Shown in pieces: positions 23,690 through 33,990 of a DNA stretch of 64,000 nt (the first letter of the stretch is position 1; each line of letters opens with the position of its first letter). A model generated the notes under the pieces. That model had not been told where the DNA came from, searched no databases, and saw only the letters and a program-made list of their open reading frames with translations. The DNA comes from Dryocosmus kuriphilus (lineage: Eukaryota; Arthropoda; Insecta; Hymenoptera; Cynipidae), in NCBI GenBank assembly GCA_038277395.1, contig CM076193.1:88365583-88429582 (forward strand). Reading direction: 5' to 3'. A program made the translations under genes and the position numbers.

Positions 23690-25900
23690 CAATAAACTAA
23701 AAAGCTCGTGTTACTTTACAGCGATGAAAGAATATTCTCTCAATATATATCCAGATTAAACATTTTTCATAGCAAGCATGACGCCAATATTGTAATATAA
23801 TAATATGCTCTGAAAAAGATAAGAGCGTTGAGTGGATGGTGTGATGCATTAACTTATTTGAATGTATATACGAGTATATTTTGTTCCATGGGGATTTATA
23901 ATAGGCTAAAGAAGATTCTGGTTAAGCGTTTTACAAGTACCTCAAACACGTTTTAGAATTTGTAATGTTACTAACATGATTTCTGGGGGAAAAAGGGTTC
24001 ATGTCCATGCTAAATAAAAAACTAATTAGAAGAGCAACTGTAAAGTTCAAAATATGCAGAAATAATTTAAAGTCTTTCTTTGTCAAAGTAAAACGTAGCG
24101 CGTACGTTTGACGGTCTTTGCTCTTATCTATAAATGGATTCTAGATACATATTAGACATTTTATTTTTTCAGAGTAACTTAACAAAACGTAAGTCTAATG
24201 CTTGTATGCTGAGGGTTCGATCCCACAAGTCACATGAGGTCATGCACAGGCAGGAAATCAGATATTAAGTAAATTCCAAGACCTAAAGTTATTGATGAAA
24301 TTTATGCTCTTATATCTTAGCCTACAAAAATATTTCCAAGAATTTTTCAGGGTTACATTGATCTGTTTCGTTTTACTCGTCATATCAATAAATTAAAAAT
24401 CTAGTATTACTTTACCACGATGAAAGAATATTCTCTCAATATATATTCAGATTAAACATTTTTCATAGCAAGTATGAGACCAATATTGTAATATAATATG
24501 CTGTGAAAAAGATAAGAGCGTTGAGTGGATGCAATAACTTATTTGAAAGTAAATATATTTTATTCATGGGAATTTATAATAGACTAAAGAGGATTCTATT
24601 AAAGCGTTTTACAAGTATCTCAATAACATATTGAAATTTGTATTGTTAATAAGATGATTCGTGGGAGAAAAGGATTCATGTCCATTCTAAATAAAAAATT
24701 AATTAAAAGAACAATTGTACAATTGAAAATATGCAGAAATAATTTAAAGTCTTTCCTTTCAAGGAAAACTACTTCTTTATTTTCATAAGATAAAAACTAC
24801 TACAATATAATTTTATTAAATAATTGTTGAAAATCATCTTTTAGTAAAGATCAAAGGGTGAACACTAAGGAATTAATAAAGAGATGAAGTTAGATGAGTA
24901 AAGTACAGCTATGAAATTTTTAAACAATTTATTTGCATATGAATTTTAAGCCTAACCAATTTTAGACTTACATTTTTGATCAATTCTTTCAAAATACGAC
25001 GTCAGCTTCCTGTCAGAAAATATCAAAGGTAAAGCTGCTAAGGAATTAGTTAGCGAAAAAGCAAAAGGAATAAATGGAGATGAGTGATGCATACTTATGA
25101 AATGTAAAAGCTAACTGATTATTTCTTATTTGATTTACTGTAAATAATTCTGCTATCCAATTTGATGTATAAGGTTTCTCAAAAACATATTTATATTTAT
25201 TGAGGAGCTACTAAAAATACTAAAAATATTATTTAATAATGTCACAGTCCCACCTATTTCAATAATGATTGGAATTATTTCAAATGCTTTGCAAGTTTCT
25301 CAAGCACATTTGAAAGTTTGTAATTTTAGTAATATGATTCTTGGGAAAAAGGGTTCTTGTCCATGCTAATTAAGAAAATAATTATAAGAGCAATTGTACA
25401 GTTCAAAACATGTTGAAATAATTTAAAGTCTTTCCTACACATTTATTAGAGATAACAAGTAATGTGATTTTAACATTTCTCATTGCGTTACATGATTTTA
25501 GACATTAAAATAATTATTTCACGTTTAACCAACTCTTGATATTACACTTTTCAAGATAAACTACTACAAGATAATTTTATTAAATAATTGTTAACAATCA
25601 TCTATTAGTAAAGATCAAAGGGAGAACACTAAGGAATTAATAGAGAGAGATGATGTTAGATGGGTGAAGCACAACTATGAAATGTTTAGACAATTTATTT
25701 GCTTATAAATTTTAAGCTCAACCAATGTTAGACTTAGGTTTTTGACCAATTCTTTGAAAATGTAACGTCAGCTTCCTGTTAGAAAATATCAAAGGAAATC
25801 CACTAAGGAATTAGTTAATGCAAAAGCAAAGAAATAAATAGAGATCAATGATGCATACTTATGGAATATATAAACATTTAATTTACTGATAAAATCAAGA
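23690..25900. repeat. Diverged tandem repeat, period about 680-730 bp
   Basis: Three related copies carry the block beginning ACAAGTACCTCAAACACG and including AATAATTTAAAGTCTTTC; they lie near 23930-24080, 24610-24750 and 25285-25430. A second block (TAGTAAAGATCAAAGGG to AAGGAATTA) recurs near 24842 and 25610. Copies differ by substitutions and small indels, so the array is old. Two of the copies are mirrored in the right palindrome arm. Confidence 0.75.
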
Positions 25901-27226
25901 CCGATAAACATAAGTCTTATTTTTCACGAATTTCTTTAAAAATATTGCAACATACTCCTCAAATGCCCATAACATAGTTTTAAAATGTTTAAATAGTGTG
26001 CTTACCAATAAAAATCCAAGAGTGAATCGATAAGGAATAGGTTACTCAAAATCTTTGAACAATGAAGAGAGGATGGTCTAACGCAAATATAAGTGTATGA
26101 CGTACATAAGAATGATGTAATTTGGGGGCATGGAATCGTGTGTGAACTCTAGTCAAATAAACCTGAAGTTATAAATAGTTAAGCTGACTACAATATACCA
26201 TGCTATACTATACTGTGCAGTGGGTGAAAGAGCTATTAATCTAAACATTTTATCTGCACTTTGGTTTCTAGTATGATGATTATGATGATTTGGTGTCAGT
26301 TTGAGCAAGCTTAATTAAAGAACTCATACTTCCTATTTTAATTCCAAAGTCTACATTTATTATATTAAAAGAACTCAGCCTGTACACTGATCAACGTTTT
26401 TAATGAAGCAGTTTTAATGAATGAAAGAGTTTATATTTGCAACTATTGCAGAAGATTTGAGTGTTTTAAAAGGTGCAGTACGCAGCGTGAAAAAAATGTT
26501 GCCATAAATACTTTTTTCTCAAAACATGTTTATAAATATTTACTGAGGAGGAGGAGGACGTTATACTTAAATCAAATACTCAAAATTTCGCACTCAGCGA
26601 TTACAAGCCTTAGACTGTCAGTTAGAAACTCGAAAACTGAGATGAGTCTCTTGAATTTTTATAATAACCAAAATGAGTGCTGGTGAAAGAAATTAAAAAG
26701 TAGATATGCATTTAAATTATATTTCATAAACATATACTTATTACACTTAAAAATTACTTTAAATTTACCTTATTAAAAGAACCGTACAATATTGCGTAAT
26801 AGAAAAAAACTATTTCACTTAGTGCTCTGCTGAGTCTACTTTTTAAAATTTCGTTTACTTTAAATAATTCTGATATCTAATTTAATTCATAGCCTTTTCA
26901 AAATCTTTTTTATATTTAGTGAGGAGGGGTGAAGGAGGATCTATTTTTTAAGTTTTCATTTACTGTAAATAATTCTGTTGTATAATTTGAAGCAAAACCT
27001 TTTCAAGATCGTTTTTATGTTTACTAAGGAGGATTTAGTTAAATAAAATACTCAAAATGTTGAATTCAATTATTATTACACACCTTAGACCTCTTATATT
27101 TTATAATAATCAAAATGAGTTCGGGTAAAAGAAATTAAGATGTAGATATAAATTTTAAAAATTATATTTCACAAACTTGTATTTATAATGTTTTAAAATC
27201 ATTTAGAATTTAACTTATTAAAAGAA

Positions 27227-29188
27227 GGCTTCCGTTTCCAGCGCTGATGGTGATGGGACGAGTGTAGGAATTTGAGCGATTGTTTTGGCTTTGGAGGTGA
27301 ATAAGTGTTGTGTGGGGTGAAAAAAAGGGTTGTGAGTAGAGTTATGGCAGTTGGTAGGAGGGAGGAATGAGTGGTAGGGTCGCGGAAGGTGGAAGAAGGG
27401 AAAAAGTGAGAAAAAATGGTGCATGCTGAAGAGTGAGGTTAGGCTTGAAGTTAGTTAGTTAGTTAAGTTAGTTAGTTAGTTTGGTGGACAGAGAGTAGGG
27501 TAGTGAAGTTGTACGAGACTGGGGAGACGGATGGTGAGGTAAGGTTTGGTTATTGGTAATTACTACTGTCTTTTTGTGTGGAAATAGTGCGAAAGATAAA
27601 GGATAGGAGAGGGGAGCGTGGGAAGCGGAGCGAGAGGTCAATAAGTGGCGCGGGAGACCAGCGGGTAAGGTAGGAGATTAGTAGGCTACTGGGTAACAGG
27701 CCGATTACGAGGAGACCAAGTCAACAGAGCGCTAGAGGGCAATACGTGTCCGAAGAAGGGAATTAGAGACTGAGACCCAGTGTGCAATGAATGAAGTGAC
27801 GAGCCGGGCAGGTGGGGCTAGTGGGGGCGACGCAGAGAGGTTAGAGTTTGGTAAGTCAATTGATAAGATGTTAGAGTCAAATAAGGCCATGGATAAGGCA
27901 TTAGATAAGACAAAAGACACAATGGAAAATATGTTCCGAGAGTTAGAGAAGGTAGTGAGTAGAGGGCTAGCGGAAGAGAAGGAACACGGGAGGGGAACAG
28001 AGGGAATAGTCATAAAGATAAAAGAGAAATGGGAGAAATGGGAAAAGTGCTGGAAGAAAGAGAAAGAAAAAATGTGGCAAAAATTAGAGAGGATGGAGGA
28101 GGGACAGAGAAAAAAAGCAGGAAGAGGGGAGAAAGGTAATAAGGCAGGTAGAAGAGAGGGTACGCAACTTAGAATGCAGAGCTGAACGTCAAGGAAATCG
28201 TGAGGAAATAGGTAGAGGGGACGAGGAAAAGGGAGATGTGAACTTGAGAGAGAAGAATAAGAGAATGAAAAGTAGAGTACGTGGGTTGGAAAGGAAAATG
28301 AGGGGTTTGAAAGGGAAAAGAAAAGGAGAAATGTCGTTATAAAAGGATTGCAAGTAGAAAGCGAAGCGCGAAAGAAGGAGGTAGAGAAACTTTTGAAGGA
28401 CATAGGGGCAAATGTCAGGGTGCAGGAGATAAAGGGGGTGGGCAACAAGACAGGAGGAAAAGCGAGGATGTACGTAGTCAAACTGGGAAGTGAAGTGAAG
28501 AGGAGAGAGGTAATGAGGAAAAAGAAGGTGCTTAGGGGAAGGAAAGAAAGAATTGATGAAGATATGACATGGAGGGAGAGAAGGAAAAGATGGTTAATAG
28601 GAGAGAGGGCTTGGGAGGAGAGAAGAAAAGGGAATAGAGTTTGGTTTGGGAGAGACATGTTGTGGGTGAATGAGACGGTGTGGATATGGGACGAAGAGAG
28701 AGAGGACTTGAAAATAGGTGAGCGGTCTCAAGGTCGAAGGGGAGCAGAGGTGACTAAGAACAGAGTAGAAGAGCCGCGGTTTGCGAACGAGATAAGAGGA
28801 AGAATGTGGGGAGAAGGGAAAGAGAGTGAGAAAAAGGGATTAAAGTAGCTTTTTGGAATGTGCTATGGATGAATGAAGAAATTGGAAAAGCTGAGAGAAA
28901 GAGCAGGTCATACAGGGTAGAGAAGAGCCAAAATGATTCGTATAAAGGCAAAAGAGAAGTCAGTAGAGTCGAGGATTAATGTACCATCAATAGAATGGAA
29001 ATGGCGAGAGGAAACGGAAGCCCAAGGTCTTGAGCGGCAGTGCGTAGATTTAGATTAGAGATTAAGAAGTTATGTACATATAGGATAAGGTAAGAATAAG
29101 TATTGTAAAATCTGCGCTGAATGTAAAGATGTGATGGTTATGTAATGACTCAAACCCGTAAAAGCGAGAGAGTATAAATAAACGAACG
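27227..29188 (+). mobile_element. HAL1-like nonautonomous LINE (ORF1 only) with 14-bp TSD
   Basis: ACTTATTAAAAGAA occurs at 27213-27226 and again at 29189-29202, bracketing 1962 bp of G-rich sequence unlike the AT-rich surroundings. It contains an ORF1, the first codons of an ORF2 endonuclease (IKVAFWNV near 28847), and then a 3' UTR ending GAGTATAAATAAACGAACG. The unoccupied target (complement of ACTTATTAAAAGAA) is preserved at 30184-30197 in the opposite arm of the palindrome. It is therefore a LINE that lost its EN-RT and must have been mobilised in trans. Confidence 0.85.
27787..28848 (+). pseudogene. LINE ORF1 pseudogene, coiled coil plus C-terminal domain
   Basis: The first part (27787-28185) starts at ATG with MNEVTSRAGGASGG and is a long K/E-rich predicted coiled coil. 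A frame change near 28180 and another near 28310 link it to the second part (28348-28848), which begins VVIKGLQVESEARKKEV, an RRM-like start, and ends with RRKGNRVWFGRDMLWVN. This arrangement is that of an RNA-binding LINE ORF1 protein. The strongly purine-rich coding strand gives a long antisense open frame (27732-28658) that is an artefact. Two frameshifts make the gene defective. Confidence 0.72.
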
Positions 29189-30446
29189 ACTTATTAAAAG
29201 AATTATAATAGTATAGAGTAATAGAAAAACCTATTGCATACTTCGTACCACATTGGGTCTATTTGATTAGTTTTTACGAATTAGTGGGATAAAACTTGTA
29301 ATCACATATACTATGTGTGTTAGTTCTACGATTAGAAATAATAAAATGGCTTTTAGGCTATTAAAGTCAGTTACTAAAAAATTATTTTAAAATGCCAGTC
29401 TCTCTTATTTCACTAATGATTGAAATTATTTACTTTTTAATCTTTCATAATCAGCTACTAAAAACATTATTTAATAATACCAGCCTCTCTTATTTCATTA
29501 GTGATTGAAGATATTTCAATGCATTATTTCTGTTACCATCTGCTTGAGATTGTTAAAGTAACCATAAGCGATCTACCAAATAAGTCAGCTATATAAACTT
29601 TATAATCCCCTGTAAGAAACATTGAAATAATCTTTAACACAACAGAGTAATATACTAAAAATCTAATTCACTTAGTTGAAACACTGTAGTATTTGTAGTA
29701 TTGTTTCAACTAAGTGAATTAGATTTTTAGTATATTACTTTGTTGTGTTAAAAGAGTATTTCAATGTTTCTTACAGGAGATTATAAAGTTTATATAGCTG
29801 ACTTATTTGGTAGATCGGTTATGGTTACTTTAACAATCTCAAGCAGATGGTAACAGAAATAATGCATTGAAATATCTTCAATCATTAATGAAGTAAGAGA
29901 GGCTGGTATTATTAAATAATGTTTTTAGTAGCTGATTTTGATAGATTAAAAATTAGATAATTTCAATCATTAGTGAAATAAGAGAGGCTGGCATTTTTAA
30001 ATAATTTTTTAGTAGCTGACTTTAATAGCCTAAAGGCTATTTTATTATTTCCAATCGTAGAACTAACACATATATTACATGTGATTACAAGTTTTATCCC
30101 ACTGATTCATAAAAACTAATCAAACAGACCCAATGTGGTACGAAGTATGCAATAGGTTTTTCTATTACTCTATACTATTATAATTCTTTTAATAAGTTAA
30201 ATTCTAAGTGATTTTAAAACATTATAAATACAAGTTTATGAAAAATAATTTTTAAAATTTATATCTACATCTTCATTTCTTTTACCCGAACTCATTTTGA
30301 TTATTATAAAATATAAGAGGTCTAAGGTGTGCAATAATAATTGAATTCAACATTTTGAGTATTTTATTTAACTAAATCCTCCTCAGTAAATATAAAAACG
30401 ATTTTGAAAAGGTTTTGCTTCAAATTAGACAACAGAATTATTTACA

Positions 30447-31162
30447 GCTTCTTCTTGGAGAGGATCTTAAAGTTGATCCTCCTACATCCGTAGTAGTGTC
30501 TGCAATCGAGCTTAGGTAAAGCTTTGACCGCAGCTTCCTCTACGCTAAACATAAGTTGTGTCATGCTCTTTTCTGGCTTGGTGTCTATCACTCTCCATTT
30601 TTCCGACTTTAACGTCGGATTATGGAACAATAGCCTTTCCAAGACAGTCTTCGCATCAACCGTTCGGAAGGTCTTTGATATTGTTGGTCTTAAGCATAGC
30701 ACCATCTCACGGCCTGAGATCTTTGGTAGCTTCGATGAGCCATGACATAGTCATCTCGTCAGCACACACCATGATGAGTGCGTCTTCTTTGAAGCGGCAG
30801 TCCTCAAATCTCGGAATCACCTGTCCAGGTTTGATTTCGTAGATCTTCTTTTCTACCTCTACTTCAAACACTTTTGCCTGATCGCTATTGAGTTTGACTG
30901 CTGGAAATCCCTCAACAACGACGGCCATCTTCAGATGGCTTTTGAGCGCCTCTGCATACGAATCTGCGGGTTTTACCACCCGCACTTTTTTGCTCTTGGG
31001 AATACTCTGCGGCGTACTGTCATCTGAGCGGGCTTTCTTAGGAGAACCCGTTTGAGGTGGTAATACTTCGCCTACCAAAGCTTTAGCTTTTTGGAGGCGG
31101 TTGTATCTTTTTCTTTCCGCCGTCGAGTACTTCCTTGTGTGTTGTTTGGCAACCTGATTTGG
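30447..31162 (-). pseudogene. LINE ORF1 fragment in the right palindrome arm
   Basis: This minus-strand piece corresponds to 33210-33930 of the LOA/R1-like LINE at 32.6-36.8 kb. Both encode SIPKSKKVRVVKPADSYAEA and CRFKEDALIMVCADEMT, a gag-like ORF1 region resembling DUF4780. It lacks both LINE ends and shows no target duplication. It replaces about 1 kb of palindrome sequence, and about 10 bases of filler (around GGAATTTTGG) separate it from the resumed arm. A frame change lies at about 30705. It retains 25 nt (around AAAGCTTTACCTAAGC) that the larger copy has lost. Confidence 0.85.
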
Positions 31163-32987
31163 AATTTTGGAAATTCGTAAAAAATAAGGCTTATGTTTAT
31201 CGGTCTGGATTATATCAATAAATTAAATGTTTATATATTCCACAAGTATGCATCATTGATCTCTAGTTATTTCTTTGCTTTTGCATTAACTAATTCCTTA
31301 GTGGATTTCCTTTGATATTTTCTAACAGGAAGCTGACGTTACATTTTCAAAGAATTGGTCAAAAACCTAAGTCTAACATTGGTTGAGCTTAAAATTTATA
31401 AGCAAATAAATTGTCTAAACATTTCATAGTTGTGCTTCACCCATCTAACATCATCTCTCTCTATTAATTCCTTAGTGTTCTCCCATTGATCTTTACTAAT
31501 AGATGATTTTCAACAATTACTTAATAAAATTATATTGTAGTAGTTTATCTTGAAAAGTGTAATATCAAGAGTTGGTTAAACGTGAAATACTTATTTTAAT
31601 GTCTAAAATCATGTAACGCAATGAGAAATGTTAAAATCACATTACTTGTTATCTCTAATAAATGTGTAGGAAAGACTTTAAATTATTTCAACATGTTTTG
31701 AACTGTACAATTGCTCTTATAATTATTTTCTTAATTAGCATGGACAAGAACCCTTTTTCCCAAGAATCATATTATTAAAATTACAAACTTTCAAATGTGC
31801 TTGAGAAACTTGCAAAGCATTTGAAATAATTCCAATCATTATTGAAATAGGTGGGACTGTGACATTATTAAATAATATTTTTAGTATTTTTAGTAGCTCC
31901 TCAATAAATATAAATATGTTTTTGAGAAACCTTATACATCAAATTGGATAGCAGAATTATTTACAGTAAATCAAATAAGAAATAATCAGTTAGCTTTTAC
32001 ATTTCATAAGTATGCATCACTCATCTCCATTTATTCCTTTTGCTTTTTCGCTAACTAATTCCTTAGCAGCTTTACCTTTGATATTTTCTGACAGGAAGCT
32101 GACGTCGTATTTTGAAAGAATTGATCAAAAATGTAAGTCTAAAATTGGTTAGGCTTAAAATTCATATGCAAATAAATTGTTTAAAAATTTCATAGCTGTA
32201 CTTTACTCATCTAACTTCATCTCTTTATTAATTCCTTAGTGTTCACCCTTTGATCTTTACTAAAAGATGATTTTCAACAATTATTTAATAAAATTATATA
32301 TTGTAGTAGTTTATCTTATGAAAATAAAGAAGTAGTTTTCCTTGAAAGGAAAGACTTTAAATTATTTCTGCATATTTTCAATTGCACAATTACTCTTTTA
32401 ATTAATTTTCTATTTAGCATGGACATGAACCCTTTTTCCCCAAGAATCATATTATTAACATTACAAATTTCAATTTGTTATTGAGATACTTGTAAAACGC
32501 TTTACTAGAATCTTCTTTAATCTATTATAAATTCCCATGAATAAAATATATATACTTTCAAATAAGTTAATGCATCCTCCTCTATGGGACACATGAATCT
32601 ACCTACTGCTCGGGAATGGGAATTAAATTTCCCTATCTAAGCAGAAGATAGATTCGGACCTGGCCGCGGTGAGGAGGCCTAGAACTCCCGCGGGTAGTGA
32701 CGACCTGGACACCGGAACAACGAAACCCTTATAGGGTATCTAATTCTTGATTAGTAAGGTGAATAGCACCTGGGGCAGTTCGACTAAGCAGCGATCGTCG
32801 AGTGGCTCTCGATGTCCCAGTTAGCCCCCAATCCAAAGTGTTAAACGGACCGTGCTGAAGGATGAATGGTACCAGGGTATGGTATCAATAACGGTGTCCT
32901 GGAATACTGGGCGACCTCTCAGTGTAATAGCCTTACCATTATAAGCGGGGCAATGTAGTGGCGGACCAAAACTTTCCCTAGCTATTC

Positions 32988-33990
32988 GTGGGATTAAAAA
33001 TGGAAAACTTAATAAAAAATAACAAAGAAGGGGGGTCTTCAATGTCACCCTTAACTGAAACATCCTCGACTGTACGGATGGATACTCCTGAGGGAACTTC
33101 AATGAATACCTCTGTCCAACAAGGTGGGGAGGCAACTAGAGGAGGATCCTCTGGCGAAGCGGGGAGCAAGAACTTAAATGAGCTTGCAAACGAAGCTAAC
33201 GCCAGTGGTCCAAATCAGGTTGACGAACAACACAAAAAGAAGTACTCGACGGCGGAAAGAAAAAGATACAACCGCCTCCAAAAAGCTAAAGCTTTGGTAG
33301 GCGATGTGTCACCACCTCAAACGGGTACTCCTAAGAGAGACCGCTTAGATGACAGTACGCCGCAGAGTATTCCCAAGAGCAAAAAAGTGCGGGTGGTAAA
33401 ACCCGCAGATTCGTATGCAGAGGCGCTCAAAAGCCATCTGAAGATGGCCGTCGTTGTTGAGGGATTTTCAACAGTCAAACTCAACAGCGATCAGGCAAAA
33501 ATGGTTGAAGCAGAGGTAGAAAAGAAGATCTATGAAATCAAACCTGGACAGGTGATTCCCAGATTTGAGGACTGTCGCTTCAAAGAAGACGCACTCATCA
33601 TGGTGTGTGCTGACGAGATGACTAGGTCATGGCTCATCGAAGCTACCAAAGATCTCAAGCCGTGGGATGGTGCTATGCTTAAGACCATCAACAGCAAAGA
33701 CCTTCCAAAGCCAGTCAAGGTAATGACATGGGTGACGGGAACGGTTGATGCAAAGACTGTCTTGGAAAGGCTATCGTTCCATAATCCGACGTTAAAGTCG
33801 GGAAAATGGAGAGTGATAGACTCCAAGCCAGAAAAGAACATGACACAACTTATGTTCAGCGTAGAAGAAGCTGCAGCAGACCCTACTACGGATGTAGGAG
33901 GATCAACTTTAAGATCCACTCCAAGAAGAAGCCAGGAGACAAACCCAGGGTGTCGTCCTCGGCAATGGATGTTGAAGAGCAAGATGAGTA
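32988..33990 (+). pseudogene. LINE ORF1 (DUF4780-like), frameshifted near its end
   Basis: The frame encodes a Ser/Thr/Gly-rich N-terminus, a basic segment (STAERKRYNRLQKAKA), the linker SIPKSKKVRVVKPADSYAEA and a folded domain with CRFKEDALIMVCADEMT. Near 33875 a 25-nt deletion relative to the fragment at 30447-31162 shifts the frame. The native C-terminus (YYGCRRINFKIHSKKK to VEEQDE and stop) is visible in the neighbouring frame up to 33991. The apparent continuous 521-residue frame running into ORF2 is therefore a product of this deletion, not a native fusion. ORF1 likely binds the element RNA. Confidence 0.8.

Larger units (their letters stand above)
24522..32575. repeat. Giant palindrome centred near 29692
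   Basis: The arms face each other across an 18-nt spacer (29684-29701): TTAGTTGAAAC precedes the centre and GTTTCAACTAA follows. The left arm runs back to about 24522 and the right arm to about 32575, where a LINE starts. Test points match well: GTATAGAGTAATAGAAAAAC near 29211 against its complement near 30156, and the TGACGTCAGCTTCCTG region at 25000 against 32097. The left arm holds a 1962-bp LINE not in the right arm. The right arm lacks left-arm sequence from about 25940 to 26960, replaced by a LINE fragment. Arm identity looks around 90% or more by eye. No transposase is encoded. Confidence 0.88.

Noticed and set aside
26417..26686. 89-codon frame in the left palindrome arm
   Set aside because: No recognisable motif, AT-rich, and the segment is absent from the other arm.
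27732..28658. 308-codon antisense frame rich in Ser, Phe and Leu
   Set aside because: It is the pyrimidine-rich complement of the purine-rich LINE ORF1; the sense strand has the recognisable protein.
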